Assembly: GCA_022496185.1 (NCBI GenBank)
Contig: WTXG01000001.1
Coordinates: forward strand, 62,001-126,000
Origin: Multifurca ochricompacta
Lineage: Eukaryota; Basidiomycota; Agaricomycetes; Russulales; Russulaceae
Length of the DNA stretch: 64,000 nucleotides
Direction of reading: 5' to 3'
Shown: piece by piece, positions 40,473 through 51,163 of the stretch
Layout: every line of letters begins with the position of its first letter
How positions within the stretch are numbered: position 1 is the first letter of the stretch
The notes under the pieces: model-generated
The model's database searches: none
Seen by the model: the letters and a program-made list of their open reading frames with translations, nothing else
Told to the model about the DNA's origin: nothing
Made by a program: the position numbers and the translations under genes

Positions 40473-43407
40473 ATGCCCATCTCAATCTCAACGTTCAACA
40501 CCCACACCAACATCGATATCAACACGGTCGATAGAATGGCAGAGTTCAAGGCCATCGTCACAGCATCTTTCGATAATATCGGTTCAAATGTGGCACTCGC
40601 AATAGATCCTTATCCTGATCTATCAACCTCGACCGACAACAACAACAACAAGGCTACACGACGTCCTCCTTTTGCTTTGTCATTTCTTCGCAAGTCAAAT
40701 CTCATGCTACTTCACTCATTCTTTCTACCACAAATGCTACTCGTTCTGGTACCAATAACACTGGCACTGGCACTGGCACTGGCACTAACACTACAAGACT
40801 CAATTATAAATCGCCATCTCCTCCTTCATTTGTTCCATCTCTACCCTCGCGCTCAACTTGCGTCCACCGACTCCTATTGCTTTTACTAGATCCCTTCCAC
40901 GCTCTTTTCTCACCCGTGCTTTAAAAAAACGTCCTCCAGCTCCTGAAGTACAAGACTTGGACCACGAAAGGTCTTTTTTCGATGATGATGATGATGATGA
41001 TGATGATGATATTAATAATAATGGCGGTAACAATCTTGGACGTCGAACCTTTCCACGGACCGGTCTCTCTCGTCGAATTGCCTCGGCACCGGCCCGCTCC
41101 AGCTCGCGTCTCTCATCGGCCTTCGCTGCCGCACCAAATCTGTTTGGCTTCTCCTCGGTTTCTGACTCTACCCCGTTCCCTATAACCGAACAACGCAATA
41201 TTTTCAGAGCAGACTCTGAAGCCGATCTTGTACATGTATGTCCTCATTTTTTCTTGACTCTATTCTACACTCATCCCATCTATTTCCCTTACTAAAGCAA
41301 TCATCCAAACCGTCTTCGGGACTCAAAATTCGTACAAAGATCTCCCTCTCAAAGCTGGCAACATCCCACTCCTATCTCTCTTCGCCGTTAACAGACCCTT
41401 CTCCAGTTACCCCGTCATTTCCTTCTCATCCTTACTCTAGTACTCACCCATACGGCATATTTTGTGACGAACGCTCGATCACTCCAGAGGAAGATCCTTT
41501 CCGCAGAGATGAGATTGTGCCTGCTTTAGTAGTCACACCCTGTGACCGTTCTCCCCGACCTGGTTCCAATGACAGGGAAAGACGCAAACACCTCGCTGGC
41601 CGTTGCCCTTTACCGATGCCCTCTAGCAGGTGGTCATCTGATTCAGACTCTCCTCCCTCAGCCATGCACACTTTCGCCACAAGTAAAGGTTACCATTCCC
41701 CGCCCAGTCCGAGGCAAAGTATGTTTTGTGCCTCTACCACACCTTCACAAAGTCCCGGAATATCTCCACTTTCACTGACATTCCCACTCCCTCCTTCAGT
41801 TCAAAACTCCGTGGCTCTCACTGGCGTTACTGTGCGCATGGGCACTCCCGCACCCACATCTCCTCCTGCTTACCCACCACCGTCTACACCGCTACCATCT
41901 GGACCTTTGCCTTGTCCACCTCCTGCTTGCACGAATACCGCTTCCCTCGCGCGGCCATCGGCGAGGCGGCAGAAAGAGGTTGCCTACAGAAGACACTCAC
42001 GGAGGGACTCCGGTAAATTGATCCCCAAGTCTGCACCCTCTGGACAAGGCCAGAAATGGCGATCACATTCTCGGGTGGACAAATCACCAAGTCGAACTCG
42101 AACACCGGTCACTCCCACATGGCCAGAAAACAAGTGCTCACAATTGACTTCTGAGAGGCGCACATCTCAGAAGAAGAATAGACCGTCGACACCATTCCCG
42201 CTCTTAATATCGACCGACCGAGTGAGTCATGATCCAACTGGAAGACTTCAAGCATTGGAAGCGGTCACTGGCCTCACCGACACAACAACAGATTCCGGTT
42301 CCTGGAACTCGAACTCAAAATGGAAAGATTCAAACTCAAATAATTTCGATCCGAATGCGGATGCGGATGCGATTCCAGATTCCGAAGTAGAACCAGATCG
42401 AGATCGGGATTTTCACGTGAGTTATCACCTTCCCATCCCAAGTCTCATTCCATGCTCATTGATCCCATGCACACAGTCTGAAAAAGCAAGGAAGAAAACC
42501 TCCATGTTGTCCGCCACATCGGCCCAGTCTGCTGTATCAACTAGCTCTACCACTTCCGTATCCACAACAACCTCGTCCACCTCAGTTGTCACGACCTTGA
42601 CAGCGGCCACCACCGTCTCTCCATCAACGAGCCCGTACATGAGCGCCGAAAAGCCCAATCACGTATCTCAGGTGCTCATCACCGACGAGGATAGTAGGCC
42701 ATGAGCACGGCTGTGTTTAGTACCCCATCATCTTGGCCACTTTCTCCTTTACCTGCCAATTCTGCTGCGCAATCCGCAAGAATTCATGTCAAGCAGAGTG
42801 GGGGCTTGACTGTCGCGATGCACGAGGCCCTAGTGACTTGTTTCTCCTCGATGGTGAACAGGTGATGATCAGTGCTTCTGGTTGGGCTCAATTCCGCAGT
42901 TATTGTGATTCACACGGCGACATTTCTCTTCGTCTAGCTGGTAGTTCCCACTCCAGCAGTGTCGCAGACATCTCGATCGTCGAAATCCAGCGCGCCGGAA
43001 AAACACGCGGTGTCGAGCTCCTGCTGATCCCGCGCTCCCCAAGTCTGAGTCCTGAAGTTATTAACCGCATACCAGGATCCTACCCACAGTCACTAGACCA
43101 CTCTCCATCTCTCCCTGCCATTCCTCGCATTTCCCCAGTGGGCATCGCACAAAGCGAGACGAGAAAGTGGAGCGGAAGTGCCCTAGGACTCGAAGGTGTC
43201 CCACCACTTCGTGAGGAAGGCTGTGTTACAGCCTCAAACCCCTCGCTTTCGGTGTTAAGGCCTAGCAGCGATCTTGACCTTACTCTTGACGGTGAGAACC
43301 AGCGAAAGACAATGTTGGCTTTCGTGGCTGCCCTTCCTACGACGCTGGGAGAACTGGCAAAGCGTGCAGGAGAAATGAGCCTTTTTGATGGCGTTGCGAC
43401 ACCATAG
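40473..43407 (+). CDS. Long Ser/Pro/Thr-rich protein of unknown function
   Basis: I do not recognise this gene. Candidate start ATG 40473 (MPISISTFNTHTNIDINTVD). Pieces that look coding: RSLPRSFLTRALKKRPPAPE followed by a run of ten Asp (40981-41010); a long frame from about 41300 to 42660 rich in Ser, Pro and Thr with basic patches (SARRQKEVAYRRHSRRDSGK); and a C-terminal part with ISASGWAQFRSYCDSHGDIS, EIQRAGKTRGVELLLIPRSP and the end AGEMSLFDGVATP at 43407. Likely introns near 41236-41296, 42418-42478 and 42792-42841 (GT-AG, about 50-60 bp). A join near 42600-42725 is unclear, so it could be two genes, the second starting at the ATG at 42702. No domain seen; probably mostly disordered. Confidence 0.5.
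40761..40786. repeat. CTGGCA tandem repeat
   Basis: Just over four copies of a hexamer. In one frame it gives an artificial Leu/Ala hydrophobic run; in another it gives Thr-Gly repeats that suit the surrounding Thr-rich sequence better. Confidence 0.85.
40981..41010. repeat. GAT trinucleotide repeat coding poly-Asp
   Basis: Ten uninterrupted GAT copies, read as ten aspartates in the frame used by the surrounding Ser/Pro-rich gene. Such pure codon runs often vary in length between strains. Confidence 0.9.
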
Positions 43408-43845
43408 AATTTTTTCCCTTTCACCAGCTTTGTTTTTCTGACGGCTAGACAGTTTCTTGTTCTCTCATTCTCTTTATTTTTCTTTCCGCCCATTTCATGC
43501 CTAGTCGTCTCTGCGTGGATAACCTTCGAAACATTCGTCGTTTTCACTTCACTCATTCATTTGTCGTTGTAATAGCTTAACACACCTGCTGTCTTTATTA
43601 AACACACATGTAATCCTTGCGACACCTGCGTCTTACTACACACCTCACTGCCACTGCCACTGCCACATATACTTGTTGTTGTTGTCGTAATACTACTCTT
43701 ATGGCATATGTAATTTGCAGTTCTCTTTAGAAATCAACTTTAAATTATTTTGATAAATTCGAAAGAAAAAAAAAAAAGACAAATGCTTATGGATCACTCC
43801 GATTTTACAATGATTGAATATAAAAAATAAATTAAAATTGGGGTA
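43408..43845. other. Intergenic between convergent genes
   Basis: A 438 bp gap between the stop of the Ser/Pro-rich gene and the stop of the Kre9-like gene. AT-rich with an A run near 43770. Probably the two 3' UTRs; nothing else seen. Confidence 0.55.
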
Positions 43846-45578
43846 TCAGGAACCGCGTACGCTCCCCAAGGCGCGAGCAACGGCATCATACACCGCACGC
43901 AATTCTCTAATCCGCGGATCATCCGGCTCTGTAGCCTCTTCACGAATATGTAGCGGAGGAGGTGCTGGCGGGCTGAGCGGCACGTTTTCGAATCCAAGGT
44001 CGCCTGCCTCGGTTCGTTCCCAGTACCATGATGCCCATGATCCGCGGGGGGACGTCAAAGGTTGGTGAGGGCAAGTACGAAGGAAGGATGCTCGAGGTCA
44101 CCGATACTGTCATAGCTGGTGAGTTCACGGTCGAAGGGAGAGGCGGTGGCGGTGCGGTAGCGGTGGGGCAACGGCGCAACACCCTCTTTTTGACGTCGTG
44201 AGCGTGAGATTGAAAGTGAACGCCAGCGCGAACGACCGCTTCCGTTGCTGTTCCCGACGCTGTTGATACTGCTTCTGCTACTACCTCGTTTAATGGTATC
44301 CACATCACTGAAAATACCACGATATGGGGATGACGACGGATGCGGGTGCAAGTGCAGGTGCGAACGAGGTCGAAAGAAACCTTCTCGAAGAGACGAATCT
44401 AATTGGCGCATCCGTTGGTGTGGCTCAGGTGCATCGAAAATGGGGACAGGGGTGGGGGCGAAGGGGTGTGGTGGTAGTGGTGGTGGTGGTGGTGCTGCTG
44501 CTGCTGCTGCAGAGCGGGTGTAATAACCATCACCACCTCGGAACAAGGCGTGAGCAAAAAGAGCCTTTTCCACATCCACTTCGTATCCTCATGCATGTCC
44601 TTGCCGCTGTTGCTACTGCGCAAGTCCAGAGCCAAGCCAGAAGAACGTAGTCGGAAGTGCTACGCGAAAGCCTTTCTCGAGCGCGCTCCTTCTCAGCCGC
44701 GAGCTTTCGGCGGTGATGTAGCGCTAGTCCACCGGCAAGAAGGATAATGGCACCTGCGAGGGAGAGCGGGACGGCCAACGCCTGCAACGGGCGGCGCGCT
44801 ATGGGCCGCAGCTACCAATGGCCCTGGGGCAGCGTTCGAGTAAGGTGGGGGTATAGCGGCCGAACTTGGGGCGGGAAGAGAGGGTGCGGGTACAGATGCC
44901 GCCGGTTGTATTGACTCGGGCACAGGGTCCTGAGCAGAATCGGAGGTAGAGGACATCGGGGCTTGGTCGGATTGAGAAGGTGCGACATTAGGCGGAATTG
45001 CCGCGGGAATATTCTGGTTTTGGAAAGAGGCTATCAAAGAGGGCTTGTACGTGAGTGACCAGAAGAGAAGGAGGTTGCTCACGTGTGAGGTTGAATACTG
45101 GTGAGGAGTAAGTGTGACCAAAGTCGTCCTTCATTTGAAGGTAATAAGCTGACTCGACGGTCACGTTGGGAGCGGCCCTACCCAATTAATTTCAATAATT
45201 AACGGGACAACGGATGGAAAAAAGACGTAGAGAAGCTTACAGAGAAACAAAATAGGACCCAGCGCTCTCTTTCACCTCTGACCAAACGGTAGGCCCGCAA
45301 CTATTACCACTTGTCTCATCGCTGGCCGAGCAGAGTTTGAAAGAAGGTGAAACGATTTTTGAGTGAACCTGCCATTTGGCAGTGATGGTATCACCTGGCT
45401 CAAACCTGTCACCCATCCTGGGACTTTTCCAATCGACATCGACATCGACCGAGTCAAAGGTTTGTGATTGTGATTGTGATTGCGATCGTGCGAATACGAA
45501 TGACGAAAGATGCAGAAAGGTGACAAGAAAGAACAAGAAACGAAGATAAAAATGAAAATAATACGACATGGGGAACAA
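43846..45578 (-). CDS. Secreted/single-pass membrane protein with Kre9/Knh1-like domain
   Basis: The ATG at 45578 (or 45569) opens a signal peptide, FHFYLRFLFFLVTFLHLSSF, then a Gln/Ser run from a TGTGAT repeat. The ectodomain reads DRFEPGDTITAKWQVHSKIV ... SFKLCSASDETSG, and after an intron LAAPNVTVESAYYLQMKDDF with SSPVFNLT. This pattern fits the Kre9/Knh1-type beta-sandwich of fungal surface proteins. An Ala/Pro/Ser stalk follows, then one transmembrane helix LAVPLSLAGAIILLAGGLAL (about 44785-44725) with a basic stop-transfer sequence HHRRK. The cytosolic tail has poly-Ala/poly-Pro and basic Ser-rich parts, ending RAVYDAVARALGSVRGS at 43846. The frame changes near 44785, 44600-44660 and 44060 where no normal-length intron fits, so the tail model is provisional. 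Probable role in wall sensing or structure is inference. Confidence 0.62.
44471..44510. repeat. GGT/GCT trinucleotide tract coding Ala and Pro runs
   Basis: Adjacent GGT and GCT repeats. On the minus strand they read as poly-Ala then poly-Pro in the tail of the Kre9-like protein. Confidence 0.85.
45462..45486. repeat. TGTGAT tandem repeat
   Basis: About four hexamer copies. On the minus strand they code Ser-Gln repeats just after the signal peptide. The same hexamer recurs in non-coding sequence at 59261-59282. Confidence 0.8.
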
Positions 45579-45720
45579 AATAACAAGAAAGAAAGAAGGG
45601 CACTGCCTAGTTTGATCGGACCAGCCGATAGAATGGGGTTTTGTTCGAGGAGATCATGTTTGAGAGGATGAGACTTTGTCAGTTGGTCAACGATTATACT
45701 TTAGACCGGTGGTAGTTTGA

Positions 45721-46235
45721 TTAAGCAGGGGTAGACGCGTTGGAATCTACTTCCATCTGCTGATTTTGTCCAAACGAATGATGATGTTGTTGTTGGTAAT
45801 GAAGATACTGAGGGACGTTGTGACCTTTAGTGTGAATCACCTTTTCGGAAAATTCGCGCAGCTGTAATCTAGCCAGCCAGCCATCCATCCATGATCAATG
45901 ATTTATATTCCTTCCTGTTCCCGTACGTACTTCTTCTTTGCTTTTAATCTCTCCAGGATGACTATCATCTCCTCTTGCTCTTCGATGAGTGATTCACCAC
46001 CGGGAAGTCCATTGGCAAGGTCACGGGCCTGGTTTAAAGCTTCTCGGAACGTTTGAATCTGTTTTCCGATTGATTTCTTAACTTTTTAAACGAGTGACTT
46101 ACTTACACCTGTTAATAAATCTTGCTTGTTTCGTGCATTACTTGTTCCTTCTGGACGTTCTGTCACTTTTAAAATGTTTAATAACTTTGGAAGGAGTGCT
46201 TCGAAAGCAGATGAAGGGAGTGTCGACGACGACAT
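45721..46235 (-). CDS. Mediator complex subunit Med9-like protein
   Basis: A small, mostly helical protein. Exon 1 (ATG at 46235) reads MSSSTLPSSAFEALLPKLLN then ILKVTERPEGTSNARNKQDL. A 48 bp intron joins IQTFREALNQARDLANGLPG then GESLIEEQEEMIVILERLKA. A last intron joins LQLREFSEKVIHTKGHNVPQ and a His/Gln-rich end, stop at 45721-45723. The layout (an N-terminal LLPKLLNIL helix, LPG, then EEQE followed by a Leu-zipper-like coiled coil) is that of Med9/Cse2 in the middle module of Mediator, which links activators to RNA polymerase II. The match is by pattern only; another small coiled-coil protein is possible. Confidence 0.6.
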
Positions 46236-46550
46236 ATTGAGGTGAAGGTGGGTGAGAGAGCGAGTGAGAAAATTAAGTGTAAGTGTCACACAAGTCACTA
46301 TCTCACACTCTACCACAAAAGATTAGATTGTTGTGTCTGTGTGTGATATGATGTCTATCTATGGAGAGAGGAGAAAGAGATAGAGAGAGCGTATCCAGAA
46401 TAAAAATGTACATCATCAATAAAAACTACAACAATGGTCACATAGTGAGTGTCCCAACCCAATAATATAACATATCACCACGATCTAGGCCTGTCAAAGT
46501 AACAGTCAGGAGAAGGAAGAAGGAATTGGGAACAATCCAACAACAATCAC
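46236..46550. other. Short intergenic, Med9-like promoter and OPT 3' end
   Basis: A 315 bp gap between tandem minus-strand genes, with GTGTGTGT-like and GAGAGA stretches. No other feature seen. Confidence 0.55.
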
Positions 46551-49500
46551 TCACCCAAAAAATTCCCCTGGAACAACTTTTCGCAACGGTAACGCTTGTT
46601 GATCTGCCGTCTTCAAATAGACTGTATTACCCCACCAGCTCTCGATTGTACCTTTCCCTATGGTCCCACGTCGTGGATATTGCAAACTGAGAGAAACGCA
46701 AACTGTCAACCAGGTCCGGGACGGAGTGAGAATGTCAATCTCACGCGAAAAACACGATTAACGTCCCAATTGCAGTCCCACAATCAAGGGCAGCAGAAAG
46801 TACATCTGCAGAGATAAAGAAAAGGTGAAGGAGGGTAATTGCCGGAGAGGAGAGACCAAAAGATAGACTCACAGTTGTATTTTGCCCACCAGTTAAAATG
46901 TCTTCTCCGGATCACACAGTTGAATATGAATCCAATAAGCGCCCATGGAATATAATTCACAGCCGTTGCTGGTGGTATCCAAGATGTGCCAGCTAACACC
47001 ACAGGAACGCTGAATCAAAGTACGCTGTTGAATGCTAATATGACTCTTACGGACAAATCAGTCACTCACTTGATGTATTTGAAAAAACTTGTTGGCCACC
47101 ACTTGTTGATTAACCATACCACAAGAGGCGCTAGAGCGCCAATCAGGAAAAAATAGGTGAGACCTGAAATAAATCAAATCGTCATGATTAAACACGGCCA
47201 CTGCTCCTAACATGATGAGGTACCACTATACACACTCTTTAGTCACTACTAGCGAGAGATACGTCACATCACTCACTGATATATTTGTCCTTGTGAAAAC
47301 TGGTGTTTGGGACCGATTACACCTGAGAAAAAGAAAGGAGAGGGGCGAGGTTAAGAAGGTGCAACAACAAGCGTAACCGAAAGACCTACCCCAGACGACA
47401 CTGGCGACGAAGAAAACCTCCGTGTTCGCACAGGTAAAGCTATGGCGAAACCATTAACCTCAACTTGTCCGAATAAAGATCATCATGGTAACTCACTGGT
47501 TACTTTGCCTCTGTTCGCAGATATCCGTTATATTACCGAACATCCTACGCAAAAAAATCATCACTCCGTTCGCTTGGCTGACGAGAAAGGGCTATAAAGC
47601 GAACGCACCACTGCTGTACGGCCAGTTGTACTGTACCTGCCACTACCGTAGCAACAATCTGGCACCAGAACATCGTCCTTGGTGGAATCTTCATATAATG
47701 ACCCAATTTCATATCCGATGCGAATTGTAACGCTTGTGCCATCATCTGGGACCAAATCGTCGTTCCGTTCAGTATATTAGAAAGCTGTATTGAGAAAACA
47801 ACGCACAATATATCCGTATGTCTTGAAGATCATCGAAACGAGTGGTCTGCCAGGAAGTGCGTATCCAGCAATAAGTTCAGTGACTACATTGAGACCGATC
47901 TGTTGATTTGTGATCGCTTGAATCATCCCTGTCGGTACTATGTAGAATGCAGCGACAGATAGAGCAAGGACCAAGCCCCATATCGGCATCTCTGTAGGCC
48001 AGACCTCAACAGTTACCGCGCTCATGGCGAATACGACGACTAGGTTCAATATGGTAAGATTGCACGACTCGCTGTTGATCGGATCGTAACAAAAACTCAC
48101 GAAGGATGCTAAAATACCACCACTCCGGCACTGAAAAATGTGTCAAGCGAGGAACAGGCGACTATTAACGACATAAACGAACCTTGGGGATAACGTGCCA
48201 TCAAACGTGCATGAACGTCGGGCTGTTCACTCAATGATCGCCTGGCTTGAAGACAGATCTGCTTGCGGAAGTAAAGAGCGGAGTGTACCAACGTCGCAGT
48301 AATGCTAGCAAAGTTCATGCCATAGGACATAGCGAATGAAGCACTGCATTCAGTTAGCAAGAAAACCGATAATAATAATAAAAAAAGGGGAAACTCTCAC
48401 GATAAGAATAGTGGGCTATAGCGCTTATAGGCTTCTTCATCGAGTGTTGCGTGTGGAGTCAAAATCCGGGACACGTTGTATTGTAATCCCTTATTGTCAT
48501 ACATGTGACGCGACATCATTCTTGAGAGTTGGATGAGTGATGGCGTAAGAGGAATAGATATGAAACGATGCGCACGGGGTAAACTTTGAATACCATATGT
48601 TCGTGTACTTGAGCGCAAGATCAGCCCCCTCAGGCAAGATGCCAAAAGGATAAGAACGCGTACATAAATTATAGGCGTCAAAATCCCTGCACGAAGCCCA
48701 TCTGTCGGCGACACTATTTCCACGGGGGTGAAAACTGATAACACTTACAAAAGAAAAAGACAAAGCCGATAGTGACATTAGCCTCTGCCCACCCTGTCAC
48801 CAGAGGAAGCCATCAGCTCTGAAGGGTAGGGCAAAAGGAATTCTCGCCGATAATCACGTACATGGTGTCGCCAGTCTGGTCATCCAAAGTTAACGATCGA
48901 GTAGGGTACTGGCAAGAGAAAGAGAGATACTAACGGGCTTCCGATAAAGGCGATGTTGTTCCAATCGAAAGTAAGGATAGACATGCCTGGTTGACAAAGT
49001 CAGTCAAATATTTACCACGAAGGTCACCGAGCCGAGGTTACCCATGCCAGAGTTGTAGCCAAAAAGCTGGTTGACGGTCTGAAAAAGGAAAGGGAGTGAA
49101 CTTGACAGTGTGGGAAAACAATATTATTTAAATAATTCGTACAACTGCAAAGTCACGTTTTTAGGAATATATATATATATGTATATATGATGATGATGAT
49201 ATAACTTACTGTCATTCGGCCAGATCCATGTCACCTGATTCGCATGACACATGAGTGAGCGAGCGAGCCTAGGACGGGGAAGAAGAAGGGTATTCCTTCA
49301 AAAGTCCAAGGTCCTTACCCAAGAGAAAGTGGATAATGCTGTGAATAGATATCCCGGGAAGATATCTTTGTTTGTGATGATGATGCGGATTTAGCAAGGG
49401 AGAACGTAAAAAAGAGGTGGGATAGAGGGACACATACACCAGATGCAAGAGGCAAGAAACCCAAAGAGGAAAAAGCGCTCACGACTCATTCCCTTGTCGC

Positions 49501-50734
49501 TAAAACCCGAATAGACCTGAGAGTGTAGTGTGTTGAAGAGTGCACAAGTGACAAGGTTGGCCGGCCAAACTACATCAGGTTCCATTATTAGCGCGGGGCG
49601 AAGTGTCTCAATAGAACAGAATAGGCAGATAGGTAGACAACAGACTCATAGAAGGCGGGGAGACAAGGAAGCGTTTAACGGCGCCGCCCATAGAGAAGCC
49701 GATAAGCTGCGTCGACATCACGAGAAGCCATTGATAAACAAAGGACCAATTCTGGTTGTAATATTTTCTTTGCACCGCAAGAATGTCGGTCTGTGCCACA
49801 GTTGTCAGTCAGAGAGCAGCAGCGCCGGAACAACCGGATCTCCGCGGCCCAAAGACGAATGAAAACATACCGCATAAGCGCTTGAGGAGCCCACGGTCGC
49901 CATTACGGTGATGACGACGTGTTCCTTCAGAGAAAAGGGCCCAGGATTAAGGGAAACGCCGAATATTCTAACTCCGGGAACAGCACGGGCCCATGCGCAC
50001 CCTAAGGGGAAGGAAAGAAGTTGAGCTACAAGCTATACATGTGGGTCGCGTCAAAAGTTGACTCTTTGACTCCACAGGGAGGCAGTGCAACGAACCGAAC
50101 CAATAGTGATGCTGGGATATCGAAAATAAAGAAATTGATTTAGACCGGGGATGATGATGGCCCAAAAGAGCCCAATCGTCCACGCGCGAATGGTGTCGAC
50201 TGGCATCTCCATGTCATCTGTGTTGGAGACGGCAGCTCGCACTTCCGGATAGGGAGATTCATCCTCCCACTCTATAAAAATGAAAATAGCGAGACGGGGT
50301 GAAGGAAGAATTGTGACTTTTTAGTGAAGTGAATGAAGCCAGAGCTTTACGATGGGGCGTACCTTCTGTGCTAGCTGAACTGGAGTCGAGATTAGGGTCA
50401 TCAATAAAGATGCCATTTTTCTCGATTCCATCCTTAATTGCCGTTTAAATATAAGAAAATGAAAATAATATAGAGATAACTTATGAAACACACCACTTGA
50501 TAAGGGACGAGTAATCATAGCAAGAGTGTATGAGAAAGAAAGAAAGAGAGAGAGAGACGACGGAAGAAAATCGGACGTACCATCGTCCCGGACCTCCGCT
50601 ACCATCCATTTCTTTTCGACGAATACAGCTACGTCTGACTGCGACTGTGGCTGTAGATCGTCCATCCTCGAGTCCTGGGCCCAAGATTCTGTGGGTGTAG
50701 AGGATTGGGTAGGACTGAGGGAGTCGAAAAGCAT
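46551..50734 (-). CDS. OPT-family oligopeptide transporter
   Basis: Proton-coupled membrane transporter that takes up small peptides (or metal-peptide complexes) at the plasma membrane. The start is ATG 50734 or 50665 in the same frame; the N-terminus is acidic and cytosolic. Conserved segments: EDESPYPEVRAAVSNTDD, then VDTIRAWTIGLFWAIIIPGL and NQFLYFRYPSITI; LNPGPFSLKEHVVITVMATV; QRKYYNQNWSFVYQWLLVMS; LVTCALFNTLHSQVYSG; TVNQLFGYNSGMGMSILTFD; GSLMSLIV-like helices near 48.1-48.4 kb; and a final helix pair near 46.9-47.1 kb. The C-terminus reads GTIGKGTIESWWGNTVYLKT and ends VVPGEFFG, stop 46551-46553. More than ten short introns give many frame changes; exon borders are not all resolved. Substrate cannot be told from sequence. 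Confidence 0.9.
49167..49200. repeat. AT and GAT microsatellite in an OPT intron
   Basis: Alternating AT followed by GAT copies, located between exons of the OPT gene. Confidence 0.75.
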
Positions 50735-51163
50735 AGAGAGAAATATAGATAATAGAGATAAGTCAAGTCGAAGGTAGGGGACGACAAGGAGGGTAAAGGA
50801 AAGGATGAAGGGAAAGGGGAGAAGGGAAAAAGGGAAAAAGGGAAAAAGGGAAAGCAAGGTATAGCTGGGAGGGAGAGGGAGAGGGAGAGGGAGGGGGAGG
50901 GGGACGAGGACAACAAAGCGAAAGCCACCCACTCGCCCTCAGCCTCAGCCTCAGGGTCAGGTACACATTATGTGTGATGTGTGATCATTAATGATATATA
51001 TCTCATCGAAAATCGCATATCAATAATACGTACTGTACTTAATTCAATTCAATTAAATCCTCATAGTAAAAGGTACTTGACATCATCATCCCAATAATTC
51101 CCATATTCCACCGAAAAACTCGGATCAGAAATGAAGTTAATGAGTGTTGAGTCCGAATCGAAT
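50735..51163. promoter_or_regulatory. Promoter region of OPT gene, with purine repeats
   Basis: A 429 bp gap between the OPT start and the stop of the Rsc1/2-like gene. The OPT-proximal part is a polypurine block on the plus strand: GGGAAAAA units at 50823-50853 and GGGAGA units at 50868-50903. On the coding strand it is a long pyrimidine tract upstream of the start, as is common in fungal promoters. Open frames through it are low-complexity Pro/Leu artefacts. Confidence 0.6.

Noticed and set aside
40680..40820. Hydrophobic Leu/Ala stretch that looks like a membrane helix
   Set aside because: It comes from the CTGGCA repeat in one frame; the neighbouring frame (Thr/Gly, then Ser/Pro) suits the gene better.
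50740..50966. Pro/Leu-rich frames upstream of the OPT start
   Set aside because: They translate the GGGAAAAA and GGGAGA tracts and have no conserved sequence.
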